A stretch of DNA of 64,000 bases from Mumia flava (GTDB lineage Bacteria; Actinomycetota; Actinomycetes; Propionibacteriales; Nocardioidaceae): NCBI RefSeq assembly GCF_002797495.1, contig NZ_PGEZ01000001.1, positions 1,984,001-2,048,000 of the forward strand, in the 5' to 3' direction. Shown in pieces: positions 52,015-59,958 of the stretch. The stretch's first letter is position 1. Each line of letters begins with the position of its first letter. The notes under the pieces are model-generated. The model searched no databases. It was not told the origin of the DNA and was given only the letters and a program-made list of their open reading frames with translations. Both the position numbers and the translations under genes were made by a program.

Positions 52015-52761
52015 ATGACGTCGCGCCTGCTCATGCCGCGCCGGGGACGTTCGACGAGGTCCCCCCTCGCCGCAGACCGGGTGTCCGGAAGCACGACGTC
52101 CACTCGCATCCTGGACTGGGACTCGACCCCGGTCGCGCGGCTCGCGGCCGGCTTGACGCCGGTCGGGACGATCGGCGCGCGTGCCTACGTGCAGGCAGCC
52201 CACCGGTCCGTGGCACGGAATGTATCGGCTGTCTACGCACTCGATGATCGACAGCCGGCCTCGGTGACGGTCGCACGCGGTCGTGGTTCGTGCAGTCAAC
52301 GAGCGGCGGTACTGGAATCCCTGGCCCGGCGAGCAGGCATCGTCACCCGGGTACGGGGCATCGCCGTAGACGGGACGTTCTGGTATCCACGGTTCCGCCG
52401 CCTCACGTGGCTGGTTCCAGAACGCGTGGTGCTCGCCTGGCCCGAGTTCGCCCTGGAGGAAGGGTGGGTCGCCCTCGGCGAGCTGTTCGACACGCTGCCT
52501 CGGTTGGCTGAGAACTCGGCCGGCTTCACGAACGACGGCGAGACGTTGTTCGACGCTGTCGCCACCACGGCCGTCGACTGGGACGGCATCTGCGGGAACG
52601 ACCGCTGTGATCTCTCGGCCACCGCTGTAGCCGACTTCGGGTACTTCGAGTCGCGCGATGAGCTGTTCGACCGAGAGGGACAGACCCTCAGCCGCCTCGC
52701 TCTGGGAGTCGCCGACCCCATCCTCGCTCGCAGGGCCCCCGGGTCCCCAACCTCCCCCTAG
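52015..52761 (+). CDS. Transglutaminase-like protein with altered catalytic site
   Basis: A 248-residue protein with a transglutaminase-like core. The Cys is kept in R-G-S-C93-S-Q-R-A-A-V-L-E, followed by the helix SLARRAGIVTRVRGIAVDG. Where H-A-W is normally found it has L140-A-W-P-E-F, so the catalytic His is lost. About 40 residues at the N-terminus look disordered. It may be a non-catalytic binding protein. The start could be ATG 52015 or 52033; the GC-rich third positions support the frame from 52015. Confidence 0.6.
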   Translation: MTSRLLMPRRGRSTRSPLAADRVSGSTTSTRILDWDSTPVARLAAGLTPVGTIGARAYVQAAHRSVARNVSAVYALDDRQPASVTVARGRGSCSQRAAVLESLARRAGIVTRVRGIAVDGTFWYPRFRRLTWLVPERVVLAWPEFALEEGWVALGELFDTLPRLAENSAGFTNDGETLFDAVATTAVDWDGICGNDRCDLSATAVADFGYFESRDELFDREGQTLSRLALGVADPILARRAPGSPTSP

Positions 52762-52768
52762 GGCCAGG

Positions 52769-53419
52769 TCAGGCTGCCTCCGGCGGTCGCCAGACCATCG
52801 TCTGCTGGTGCACCGGCCGACCCTCGTACCGGACACCGGGAACCAGGGGCGTCGACCCGTGGGCGACGAAGCCGCTCCGCTCGAAGAACCGGACGGCACG
52901 GGTGTTCTCGACCAACGTCTGCAGGTAGCAGCCAGGGATGCCCTCGCGAGCGAGCCAGTCCTGCCACGCGGACATCAGCTGCCGTGCGACGCCGGTGCCG
53001 CGTGCCTGCGGGACGAGGTTGATGTGCAGGTGGCCGGGGAAGTCCGGGTTCACGAACTCACCGGAGGCGACCTGTCTTCCCCGCAGCTTGGCCGCGCCCA
53101 GGTCGACGAGGCTTCTTGCGAAGAACGGGATCGACCGCGGCTTGAGCATCACCCGGTGGCGTGTGATGGCCTGGGTCAGCAGGTCGTCCTCGGACGGAAG
53201 CAGCGAACCGTCCGGACACCCCGTCAGGTATCCGACCAGCTCACCGTCGACCTCGGCCAGGAACAGAGTGTCGGGGCAGCGGTCGATGTACGGGTCGAGG
53301 TAGACCATGCGCTCCGAGGGCAGGTGTCTCCAGAGCTCCCCGCTCGGGGAGTCCTGACCCGCACGTGCGAACAGGTCGACGAGCGCGGCGTGGTCGGCGG
53401 GTGCGTAGGTCCTGATCAT
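52769..53419 (-). CDS. GNAT family N-acetyltransferase
   Basis: A 216-residue GNAT protein. The acetyl-CoA motif is seen as L-V-P-Q-A-R-G-T-G-V-A-R-Q-L-M (about 138-152) and the C-terminal TLVENTRAVRFFERSGF segment is typical. The substrate is unknown; in length and sequence it is like protein or small-amine acetyltransferases near O-GlcNAcase-type relatives. TATGCT on the minus strand lies 9 nt before the ATG at 53419. Confidence 0.85.
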   Translation of the reverse strand: MIRTYAPADHAALVDLFARAGQDSPSGELWRHLPSERMVYLDPYIDRCPDTLFLAEVDGELVGYLTGCPDGSLLPSEDDLLTQAITRHRVMLKPRSIPFFARSLVDLGAAKLRGRQVASGEFVNPDFPGHLHINLVPQARGTGVARQLMSAWQDWLAREGIPGCYLQTLVENTRAVRFFERSGFVAHGSTPLVPGVRYEGRPVHQQTMVWRPPEAA

Positions 53420-53488
53420 CGTGGCCAGAGCATAGAGGTCGGGGACCGATGCGACCGACTCACTCGACGGTCACCGACCAGTTCCTCG

Positions 53489-53905
53489 TCAGGAGCTAAG
53501 TGAGCCCTTCTCCAAGGTGGACTTGATGACGGCCAGGCCCTGTTCGATCAGCTGAGCAACCGCGGGCGCGACAGCGTCCGGGAGCAGGTCCGCGGTCCAG
53601 ACGAACCGTGTCTGTCCAGACTGCTCGTGCCGGAATGCCTGAGCCGACGCGTTGTAGTGGGTGAGTCCGAGAGATCCGTCGGTGACCGCCCAGGACAGGC
53701 GGCGAGCCTCGTCGTCCGCCCCGACGAACAGCTCCTGGACCCGTGAACCGTTGAAGAAGGTGACCACGCGGTCTCTCCCCTGAGGCACGGCGTCCACGAC
53801 GAACCCGGGCACCAGGCGCTCGTGGAGCTGATACCAGTCACGGAGCGCGTCCCATGCCTCATCCGGTTCGGCGTCGATGATGATCTCGCGGATCAGGGAA
53901 GTCAT
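53489..53905 (-). CDS. SRPBCC (polyketide cyclase/START-like) protein
   Basis: A 138-residue helix-grip protein (DAEPDEAWDALRDWYQLHERL, VTFFNGSRVQELFVGADDEARRLSW, then the long C-terminal helix AVAQLIEQGLAVIKSTLEK). Such proteins bind hydrophobic ligands in a deep pocket. ATG 53905 has AAGGACAGGAC just upstream. It follows the MerR gene by 61 bp on the same strand, so it is probably induced with it. Confidence 0.85.
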   Translation of the reverse strand: MTSLIREIIIDAEPDEAWDALRDWYQLHERLVPGFVVDAVPQGRDRVVTFFNGSRVQELFVGADDEARRLSWAVTDGSLGLTHYNASAQAFRHEQSGQTRFVWTADLLPDAVAPAVAQLIEQGLAVIKSTLEKGSLSS

Positions 53906-53966
53906 GTCCTGTCCTTCCGATTGAGCTGGCTCGGGCTGGCGTTGGCGCCGGACGCGGAGATTCTGG

Positions 53967-54764
53967 TCACTGCGTTCGAACGGGCCACTGGACCTCGGTG
54001 CGGTCGTGAAGGTAGTGCTCGCGGATGGGATCGGCGAGCGGCGCAGCGTGCCGGATGGCATGACTGCCCAGTGCGCCGTAGGTACGGTCGAAGTCGTCGA
54101 GGCTCCCGATGTGGTCGGCCGTCGCGAAGCGCCCGGCTGGCAGCTCCTCGAGTCGTACGCCCGGGTCGCTGCGTCGGGCCGGGAGTCCGCCCCCGAAGGC
54201 GACGGGGGCGAAGGCCGCTACCTCGCCGCGCTCGTTCTCGAAGAACGCGTGCGCCCAGGTCGCGCCGTACGGACCAGTCGCGGTCAGCCGGGATTGGTCC
54301 AGCGTCGCCTCCAGGCGAAGCCGGGCGTCGTCGTACCACCGAGCGCTGGCGTGTGCCTCGACGACGTCCCGGACGACGAGCACCGGCTGGGCCGGAAGAT
54401 CGACGAAGGTCACGTCGAGGGCGGGCAGGGGCGCAAGCAGGTCGCGCAGCGACGCGACGACGGCTCGTGTACTAGCGAGTTGGGCCTCCATTCGGGCGAG
54501 ATGGGTCCTGATGGCACGGTCACGAGCGTCTGCGTCGGAGGCCGCGAGGACGGTGCGTACCTCGGGGACCGGCATCTCGAGGTCGCGCAGCCGGCGGATG
54601 AGATGGGCTTGTGATACCTGCTCGAGCGAATAGCGGCGGTACCCGGAACTCGGGTCGACCGCGGCCGGCTCGAGCAGCCCCACGTCGTGGTAGTGGCGCA
54701 GCGTCTTGATGCTGAGATAGGTGAGCCGGGAGAACTCTCCGATGGACACCACGGGTTCGCTCAT
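53967..54764 (-). CDS. MerR family regulator with GyrI-like effector domain
   Basis: A 265-residue MerR. The N-terminal winged helix (SIGEFSRLTYLSIKTLRHYH, VDPSSGYRRYSLEQVSQAHL) is followed by a dimerisation coiled coil (about 75-125) and a GyrI/BmrR-like ligand-binding domain (about 130-260), as in multidrug-sensing BmrR. ATG 54764 is leaderless: a -10 at 54776-54771 lies 6 nt upstream. The promoter has the 19-bp spacer and 8-7-8 palindrome typical of MerR activators, so the gene is autoregulated with the SRPBCC gene. Confidence 0.92.
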   Translation of the reverse strand: MSEPVVSIGEFSRLTYLSIKTLRHYHDVGLLEPAAVDPSSGYRRYSLEQVSQAHLIRRLRDLEMPVPEVRTVLAASDADARDRAIRTHLARMEAQLASTRAVVASLRDLLAPLPALDVTFVDLPAQPVLVVRDVVEAHASARWYDDARLRLEATLDQSRLTATGPYGATWAHAFFENERGEVAAFAPVAFGGGLPARRSDPGVRLEELPAGRFATADHIGSLDDFDRTYGALGSHAIRHAAPLADPIREHYLHDRTEVQWPVRTQ

Positions 54765-54770
54765 GGGACG

Positions 54771-54801
54771 AGACTCGACTCTCCTCTCACCGGAGAGTCA
54801 A
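54771..54801 (-). promoter_or_regulatory. MerR-type promoter with 19-bp spacer and operator
   Basis: On the minus strand, -35 TTGACT (54801-54796), exactly 19 bp, then -10 GAGTCT (54776-54771), 6 nt, ATG. The palindrome GACTCTCC-N7-GGAGAGTC (54777-54799) has perfect 8-bp arms and fills the spacer. The long spacer and GACTCTCC arms match BmrR/TipA-class sites, which the regulator untwists to activate. Confidence 0.88.
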
Positions 54802-54848
54802 GAGCGTTGTGCCAAGGCCGCGCCTGGACGGGCATCGTCTCCTCAGCC

Positions 54849-55679
54849 TCAGTACGTCGCGCCGAGAGCCGTCACCGCAGTGGGGCGCTGGGCCGCGGCA
54901 TGCTCCTGCGGCGTCTCCCCGGCGAAGCGCCCGGCGTCCCGCGTGAAGTGGCTCTGGTCGGAGTACCCGTGCCGTGCTGCGATCTCGGCCAGGGGCAGCC
55001 TGCCGAGGTCGAGGCTCGCGCGCTCGAAGCGGACGACGCTGCTGGCCTGCTTGGGCGTCACCCCGACGTGCTCCGCGAACCGTGACGTGACGTGCCGGTG
55101 GCTCCACCCCGTCGCCGAGACGAGGTCGGCGATCCTTGCCTGCCCGCCGCTGGCGTGGATCTGGCCCCACATCCAGGGGAGCCACCCCGGCGGGTCGGCC
55201 GTGCGGGACGCCCGGTCCAGCAGCAGGGTCTCGACGATGTCGAACCGATGCCGCCACGTCGTCGCGGCGTGCAGCCGGTCGCTGGTCGAACCGCCGAGAG
55301 CCGGATCGATGTCGTCGAGGTCGAGCACGCTGCGAGCCGCCTGCATCCCGGGGATCCCCAGGATGCGCTCCACGCCGAGCGGCGTCAGGTAGACCTGCAC
55401 GCAGTCCTGGCTCCGTTCGAAGGATGTGCTCGCGGGGCCCGTGGAGAACCCGGCGAGGAACGACCCGTACTCGCGGTCGGCCCGCCCGTCTCCGGCGAGC
55501 GCATCGACACGGAGCCGGCTCCCGAAGGAGAAGACCAGCGGCACCAGGCTCCCGGCCGGCTGGCGTCGACGGACGACGCCCGGGGCACGCTCGGACATAC
55601 CCACGATCCCGGCGACGAGCCCGCCGAGGGCCGCGGGCGCGTGGTGGCGAACGAGCTCGATGCGGTGGCCGTCGACCAT
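54849..55679 (-). CDS. AraC family transcriptional regulator
   Basis: A 276-residue AraC protein. The N-terminal part (about 1-165) is a ligand domain with no clear name; the C-terminal HTH pair is seen as RIADLVSATGWSHRHVTSRFAEHVGVTPKQ and LPLAEIAARHGYSDQSHFTRDAGRFAGETP (quoted in part). The ATG at 55679 is 6 nt after GATACT on the minus strand. It is divergent from the DHFR-like gene, its probable target. Confidence 0.88.
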   Translation of the reverse strand: MVDGHRIELVRHHAPAALGGLVAGIVGMSERAPGVVRRRQPAGSLVPLVFSFGSRLRVDALAGDGRADREYGSFLAGFSTGPASTSFERSQDCVQVYLTPLGVERILGIPGMQAARSVLDLDDIDPALGGSTSDRLHAATTWRHRFDIVETLLLDRASRTADPPGWLPWMWGQIHASGGQARIADLVSATGWSHRHVTSRFAEHVGVTPKQASSVVRFERASLDLGRLPLAEIAARHGYSDQSHFTRDAGRFAGETPQEHAAAQRPTAVTALGATY

Positions 55680-55685
55680 CCGACC

Positions 55686-55738
55686 AGTATCACCGGTCGA
55701 ATTTCTTCAAGCCACCGCTCGTCGACGATCGGCATCCT
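55686..55738. promoter_or_regulatory. Divergent leaderless promoters (AraC / DHFR-like)
   Basis: GATACT on the minus strand (55691-55686) is 6 nt from the ATG at 55679, and CATCCT on the plus strand (55733-55738) is 6 nt from the ATG at 55745. Between them an AT-richer stretch (GAATTTCTTCAAG) could hold the AraC site. Confidence 0.55.
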
Positions 55739-55744
55739 CGAGCC

Positions 55745-56344
55745 ATGAGAGATCTTGTTGCGATCGAGTTCCTGACCGTCGACGGTGTGATGCAGGGCTT
55801 GGGCTCACCCGACGAGGACACCGACGGAGGCTTCACGCACGGCGGGTGGGGTGCGCCGTACGCCGATGCCATCCACGAGGCGGTGACGGCCGACGGCCTC
55901 ACGGAGACCACGGGGTACCTGTTCGGGCGTCGCACCTACGAGAAGATGGCCGCCTTCTGGCCGTCCCAGCCCGACGAGAATCCCATGGCTCGGCAGCTGA
56001 ACGAGACTCCCAAGTTCGTGGCGACCCGTACCCTGACGGACCTCTCCTGGGACGGGGCTCGTGTCCTCGACGGAGACCTCGGCGTGGCGGTCCACAAGCT
56101 CAAGGAGGACGGTACGGGGGAGATCGCGACGCTGGGGAGCGGTGTGCTCGTGCACGAGCTCATGCTGCTCGGTCTGGTCGACCGGTTCCGGCTCTTCATC
56201 CATCCGCTGCTCCTGGGCACGGGCAAGCGGTTGTTCCGAGAGCTTCCGTCCCCTCGCTCGCTCGCGCTCAGGTCGTACGGAACGACCAGCCGGGGCACCG
56301 TGATGGTCGAGTACGACGTCCTGCGCGACGACGACCCTTCGTGA
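55745..56344 (+). CDS. Dihydrofolate reductase family protein (RibD C-terminal type)
   Basis: A 199-residue DHFR-fold protein of the RibD_C/YyaP kind (DLVAIEFLTVDGVMQGLG, LFGRRTYEKMAAFWP, then GSGVLVHELMLLGLVDRFRL and PLLLGTGKRLFRE). These are NADPH-dependent reductases of mostly unknown substrate, not the folate enzyme. Start ATG 55745 is leaderless (CATCCT, 6 nt). Confidence 0.88.
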   Translation: MRDLVAIEFLTVDGVMQGLGSPDEDTDGGFTHGGWGAPYADAIHEAVTADGLTETTGYLFGRRTYEKMAAFWPSQPDENPMARQLNETPKFVATRTLTDLSWDGARVLDGDLGVAVHKLKEDGTGEIATLGSGVLVHELMLLGLVDRFRLFIHPLLLGTGKRLFRELPSPRSLALRSYGTTSRGTVMVEYDVLRDDDPS

Positions 56345-56350
56345 CCCGGC

Positions 56351-57355
56351 TTACCCGGCGAGCCAGGCGGACACCTCGTGCACGTAGACCGCAGGTGCCT
56401 CGAGGGGCAGCAGGTGGCCGACGTCCTCGATGGGTCGGGCCGTCCAGCCCGGGCGCCTGGCATGCATCCTGAGTGACGGCGGGTCGATCAGCTGGTCGGC
56501 CGTTCCCCAGACCACGAGCACCGGCACCCGCACGTCATCGAGTGCCTGGTTCGTCGACTTCTGCGCGACGAACATGGCTCGGGTTGTCGACGCGAAGGCC
56601 GCGGCTGCTGGGGCAAGCCGCTCTGGATGAGCGCGGGCCGCGTCGAGGCTGTCGATCCACAGGTCGATCTGTGCACGTGAGATGCGGCTGAGGTCGCTCC
56701 CGGTGATCCGGTCCACGCCCGAAGTGGGGGTGCCTGCGCCCCCGACGGCGGTCCGCTTGGTGTCCAGGAGTCGCGGGCCGGCCAGTCGACACAGGATCCG
56801 TGCCGCAGGCGGGACTGCCACGACGGCGAGGCGGCCGACCGTGTGCCACCCGAGCGCTTCGCCTCGTGACGTCCGACGCCACGGGAGCGCCGGAGCCACC
56901 AGCACCACGGCTCGAACCTGCTCGGGCATCAGCCCGGCGGCGAGCGCTGCCACCAGTCCGCCCATGGACCACCCGTGGAGGACGACCTTCTCGTGGCCGA
57001 GGTGCCGGACGAACGCCCTCACGAAACGCGCGTCGAGCTCGGGGCGCGGTCCGTGCCGGTACGGATCGTCCGTACCGCCGGCGATCGAACCTGGCATGTC
57101 GACGGAGACGACGGCACCGAGCTGCCGCAGGGGAGGAACCAAGTCCATCCACATGCTCGCGCTCCCGGTCATCGGGGGGACGAGCACGTGGACCGGCGCG
57201 TCGGGCGGTGCCTCCGACGCGGGCTCGGCGCGAACGAAGTGCACGCGCACGCCGCACACCCGCGTCGACACGCTCCGTACCCCCGCCCACTGCGGCGAAC
57301 GGACACCCCAGTCTTCGTAGAGCCCAGCTTCGTCGTGCGCAGCGTCGCCGTGCAC
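56351..57355 (-). CDS. Alpha/beta hydrolase
   Basis: A hydrolase of about 300-334 residues with the nucleophile elbow G-W-S-M-G-G, acid residue in WGTADQLIDP and His in VGHLLPLEAP; LVPPMTGSASMWMDL holds the oxyanion region. Activity may be esterase, epoxidase or haloperoxidase-like. The GTG at 57355 starts three bases after the upstream stop and would couple it to the DoxX-like gene; a GTG about 90 bases further in is possible. Confidence 0.8.
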   Translation of the reverse strand: MHGDAAHDEAGLYEDWGVRSPQWAGVRSVSTRVCGVRVHFVRAEPASEAPPDAPVHVLVPPMTGSASMWMDLVPPLRQLGAVVSVDMPGSIAGGTDDPYRHGPRPELDARFVRAFVRHLGHEKVVLHGWSMGGLVAALAAGLMPEQVRAVVLVAPALPWRRTSRGEALGWHTVGRLAVVAVPPAARILCRLAGPRLLDTKRTAVGGAGTPTSGVDRITGSDLSRISRAQIDLWIDSLDAARAHPERLAPAAAAFASTTRAMFVAQKSTNQALDDVRVPVLVVWGTADQLIDPPSLRMHARRPGWTARPIEDVGHLLPLEAPAVYVHEVSAWLAG

Positions 57356-57357
57356 GC

Positions 57358-57714
57358 CTACCCCGCCTGGGTGAGGACGAAGCCGAAGACGGCGCCGCTG
57401 AGGATCAGCATGCCGGTGGCGTTGACGAACAGGTTGCGTCCCAGGTCCCGGGCGCGCAGGTGCATCGTGATCGCGACGACGAAGTAGAGCACGAGCATGC
57501 CGCTCGTCAGGAGCGCCAACGGCGACAGCCAGATCCCCAGCACGAGTCCCGCTGCGGCTGCCACCTTGATCGGCGGCAACATCCACCACGACCGCTCGGG
57601 AAACCTGACGTCGGTCAGGCAGTCGCGGACGAACGACGCCGGGCGCACGCAGAGCGCCGCGTCGACGAGCTGCACCGCAGCCAGCGCCGCCAGCGGCCAC
57701 CACGGCTCGACCAT
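57358..57714 (-). CDS. DoxX-like small membrane protein
   Basis: A 118-residue protein with four hydrophobic segments (PLAALAAVQLVDAALCV, PPIKVAAAAGLVLGIWL, SPLALLTSGMLVLYFVVAI, NATGMLILSGAVFGFVL), like DoxX_2 proteins that appear beside hydrolases and oxidoreductases. The ATG at 57714 is preferred to a longer frame because CATAAT lies 7 nt before it. It is divergent from the methyltransferase gene and heads a pair with the hydrolase. Confidence 0.75.
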   Translation of the reverse strand: MVEPWWPLAALAAVQLVDAALCVRPASFVRDCLTDVRFPERSWWMLPPIKVAAAAGLVLGIWLSPLALLTSGMLVLYFVVAITMHLRARDLGRNLFVNATGMLILSGAVFGFVLTQAG

Positions 57715-57721
57715 GGTCTCG

Positions 57722-57727
57722 ATTATG
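57722..57727 (-). promoter_or_regulatory. -10 element of the DoxX-like gene (leaderless)
   Basis: CATAAT on the minus strand, 7 nt before the ATG at 57714. It decides the start: a longer upstream frame would be read from within the promoter. Confidence 0.6.
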
Positions 57728-57795
57728 GCCCTCGCGCAGACCGGTGCTCCTTCCTGTCGCCCCGTCACCCGTACGACGTGTGGCTACCCTGAGCC

Positions 57796-58437
57796 ATGCC
57801 CGATGCGTGGCGGTCCGACACCCGTGACTCCTACGACGCCGACGCCCTCGGCTACGCCGAGCAGGTCCGCGGCCTCCTCGATCGGATGCCTTACCTGCGC
57901 GCGAGCCTGGCCGTCTTCGCCGAGGCCGTTCGCGACGCGGGTGGGGGACCGGTCGCCGACGTCGGTTGCGGACCCGGGTACGTCACCCGGCATCTGCAGG
58001 ACGCGGGAGTCGACGCGTTCGGGATCGATCTCTCGCCGGAGATGGTCGCGATCGCCCAGCGGGACCATCCCGGGCTCCGCTTCGAGGTCGGGGACATGAC
58101 CGACCTCGATCTCGCCGATCATTCGGTCGCCGGTGTCGTCGCGTTCTGGTCCGTCATCCACGTGCCTGATCACGCGGTGCCCGGTGTGTTCGCCGAGTTC
58201 CACCGGGTGCTGCGACCCGGCAGTCCCGTGCTCGTCGGCTTCCATGTCGGGGACGGCACGGAGCACACCGCGGAGGGCTACACCGGAGCGCACATCAGCG
58301 TGGACACCCATCGCCGTCAGCCGAGCCGGGTGATGGACTGGCTCCGGCAGGCTGGATTCGCGATCCAGGCCGAACTCGTCCTACGGCCGGACGACGACGT
58401 CCCCGGCGCGGTGATCCTCGCGAGCAGCGCCACGTGA
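57796..58437 (+). CDS. SAM-dependent class I methyltransferase
   Basis: A 213-residue methyltransferase with motif I V-A-D-V-G-C-G-P-G-Y-V-T, the acidic GIDLSPEMVAIAQ segment and LPD-like motif (about 95-110). Substrate unknown. The ATG at 57796 is 5 nt after TACCCT (57785-57790), a leaderless start. Confidence 0.9.
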   Translation: MPDAWRSDTRDSYDADALGYAEQVRGLLDRMPYLRASLAVFAEAVRDAGGGPVADVGCGPGYVTRHLQDAGVDAFGIDLSPEMVAIAQRDHPGLRFEVGDMTDLDLADHSVAGVVAFWSVIHVPDHAVPGVFAEFHRVLRPGSPVLVGFHVGDGTEHTAEGYTGAHISVDTHRRQPSRVMDWLRQAGFAIQAELVLRPDDDVPGAVILASSAT

Positions 58438-58485
58438 TCTTGCAGAGACCCGCATGTGCCCTCGCCGCCCGGACGCGAAGAGTGG

Positions 58486-58884
58486 TCACCGACCGAAGGG
58501 CTCCCAGACGAGCACCTCGGGTCGTGTCCCGTGCTTCGCCTCGTAGGCGTCGATGATCTCGTCGGTCACGTCCTCGCCGGCCCGGAGGCGGACCAGGAAC
58601 GGGACGAGCCAGTGGAGGTCGGCCGCGTCGAACTCCTCGGTGAACGCCGGATCGGTGTCGTCCTGCAGGGCGTCGACGACCCTGGCGAGGGGGACCTGCC
58701 CGCCGACGTTCGCGGCGTGCGGCCCGATGGAGAAAGCGATCCGGGAATCGCGGCCGTCCGGATACACGGCCACCTCGACGGGGTGCGGGTACGGGCCGGG
58801 TGCCGTCCGCGCCACCACGAGGAAACCCTGGGGACGATCCCGTTCCCGTTCGTCGTGCTTCTCCATCGGGACCAAGAGGATCAC
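58486..58884 (-). CDS. Hypothetical protein at the end of the ArsR operon
   Basis: A protein of about 132-153 residues that was not recognised. It is rich in Asp/Glu (IAFSIGPHAANVGGQVPLARV, DALQDDTDPAFTEEFDAADL) with no membrane part. The start is doubtful: GTG 58884 has no strong site, while a CTG at 58947 directly follows the previous stop (CTGA) with GGAGGA 4-9 nt upstream. It follows the ArsR-SRPBCC-small-protein genes on the same strand. Confidence 0.55.
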   Translation of the reverse strand: MILLVPMEKHDERERDRPQGFLVVARTAPGPYPHPVEVAVYPDGRDSRIAFSIGPHAANVGGQVPLARVVDALQDDTDPAFTEEFDAADLHWLVPFLVRLRAGEDVTDEIIDAYEAKHGTRPEVLVWEPFGR

Positions 58885-58943
58885 ACCGTCGTTCGGTCCG
58901 CACCCTGCCGTCCGCGTGCTGGGAAGGCCGGGCGGTGCGTCGA

Positions 58944-59114
58944 TCAGCCGTCCTCCGGCGCACCCTTTCCCCTCAGCCCGCGGATCCAGGCCCGCGGGCG
59001 GGTCACACCGGCCCTCCGCGCGTCGCGTCGAGCCCGGCGCCTCTCCAACGCCCGGATGCGATCGCGTGCCGCGGCGAGGATCTGCTCGGGGTACGCGTCG
59101 GGATCGATCATCAT
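58944..59114 (-). CDS. Small basic protein coupled to AHSA1 gene
   Basis: A 56-residue protein, MMIDPDAYPEQILAAARDRI then an Arg/Ala-rich helix. Its ATG overlaps the stop of the SRPBCC gene (ATGA), the usual sign of coupling. No family was recognised. It may be a regulatory or scaffold peptide for this operon. Confidence 0.5.
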   Translation of the reverse strand: MMIDPDAYPEQILAAARDRIRALERRRARRDARRAGVTRPRAWIRGLRGKGAPEDG

Positions 59115-59638
59115 GACTCGAGCCCCCTCTCTTGATAGGTCGTGCTGAGCTCGACCCAGCGGTCGTGCCAAGCACCGGCGGGACGGTCCGGCGTCCAGCC
59201 GTCCGGGTGGGCGGAGCGGCCCAGCGCGAGCGCGCGGCCGAGGTCCTCGATGTGGACCTGCCAGCCGGCGCCGTGGATGAAGAGGTCGGCGACCGGCAGG
59301 CCGCGCTCCTCGACGACCAGCCGCGTCTCGTCGCCCTCGGGGGTGAGCCAGGCCTCGATCTGGTTCTCCTCGGCGGTGTCGGGGCGCGTCGTCACCAGCA
59401 GGTGATGGGGCGCCTCGCAGAGGTCGATCCGGGCAGGCCCCGTCCACGTGCTCGTGAAGGTCAGCTCGACGGTCCCACCGACCCGCAGGTCGCCGGAGAC
59501 CCGAGCGATCCACCGGGCGAGCCGCTCCGGCGTGGTGCACGCGTCCCACAGGTCCTCGACGTCGGTGTCGAAGACCTCCTCCATCCGTACGGCTCCGCGC
59601 GTCGCGTCGAGCGCGCGCATCGTCCCGATCGTCGTCAT
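59111..59638 (-). CDS. SRPBCC/AHSA1 family protein
   Basis: A 175-residue Aha1-like helix-grip protein (VRMEEVFDTDVEDLWDACTT, PERLARWIARVSGDLRVGG, and the GWQVHIEDLGRALALG helix). Such proteins sit directly after ArsR regulators in many actinobacteria and are thought to bind a small ligand. The ATG overlaps the ArsR stop. Confidence 0.88.
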   Translation of the reverse strand: MTTIGTMRALDATRGAVRMEEVFDTDVEDLWDACTTPERLARWIARVSGDLRVGGTVELTFTSTWTGPARIDLCEAPHHLLVTTRPDTAEENQIEAWLTPEGDETRLVVEERGLPVADLFIHGAGWQVHIEDLGRALALGRSAHPDGWTPDRPAGAWHDRWVELSTTYQERGLES

Positions 59639-59952
59639 CGTCCGGCCTTCTTTCCTCGTGCGACCTCGGTGTGCAGGGCGTCAAAACGGTTCTGCCAGAG
59701 GGCTCGGTAGTCGGCGAGCCAGGTGTCGAGCTCGACGAACGCCTCCGGGCGCAGGCGGTAGATCCTGCGCTGGGCGTCCTGCTCGACGTCCACGAGGCCG
59801 GCCTCCCGGAGGACGCGCAGGTGTCGTGACACGCCGGGACGCGCGATCGGCAGGGCCTCCGCGAGCTCGCCGGCGGAGGCCTCGTGGTCGCGGAGGATCC
59901 CGAGCACGGTGCGTCGGCTGGGGTCCGCCAGCGCCTGCAGGAGAGCGTCCAT
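59635..59952 (-). CDS. ArsR family transcriptional regulator
   Basis: A 105-residue ArsR with the HTH in LADPSRRTVLGILRDHEASAGELAEALPIARPGVSRHLRVLREAGL (quoted in part: A-R-P-G-V-S-R-H-L-R). It has no Cys pair for metal binding, so it probably senses something else. ATG 59952 is 6 nt after TACATT (59964-59959), leaderless. An inverted repeat overlaps this -10. Confidence 0.9.
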   Translation of the reverse strand: MDALLQALADPSRRTVLGILRDHEASAGELAEALPIARPGVSRHLRVLREAGLVDVEQDAQRRIYRLRPEAFVELDTWLADYRALWQNRFDALHTEVARGKKAGR

Positions 59953-59958
59953 GGGTCG

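Noticed and set aside
52008-52247. A 79-codon frame starting at the ATG at 52008
   Set aside because: It overlaps the longer transglutaminase-like frame, which has better third-position GC and a recognisable core; GACAGT 6 nt before 52008 is a weak -10 match.
57715-57768. Longer start for the DoxX-like protein
   Set aside because: The extra 18 codons run through a CATAAT promoter element and add no hydrophobic or conserved sequence.
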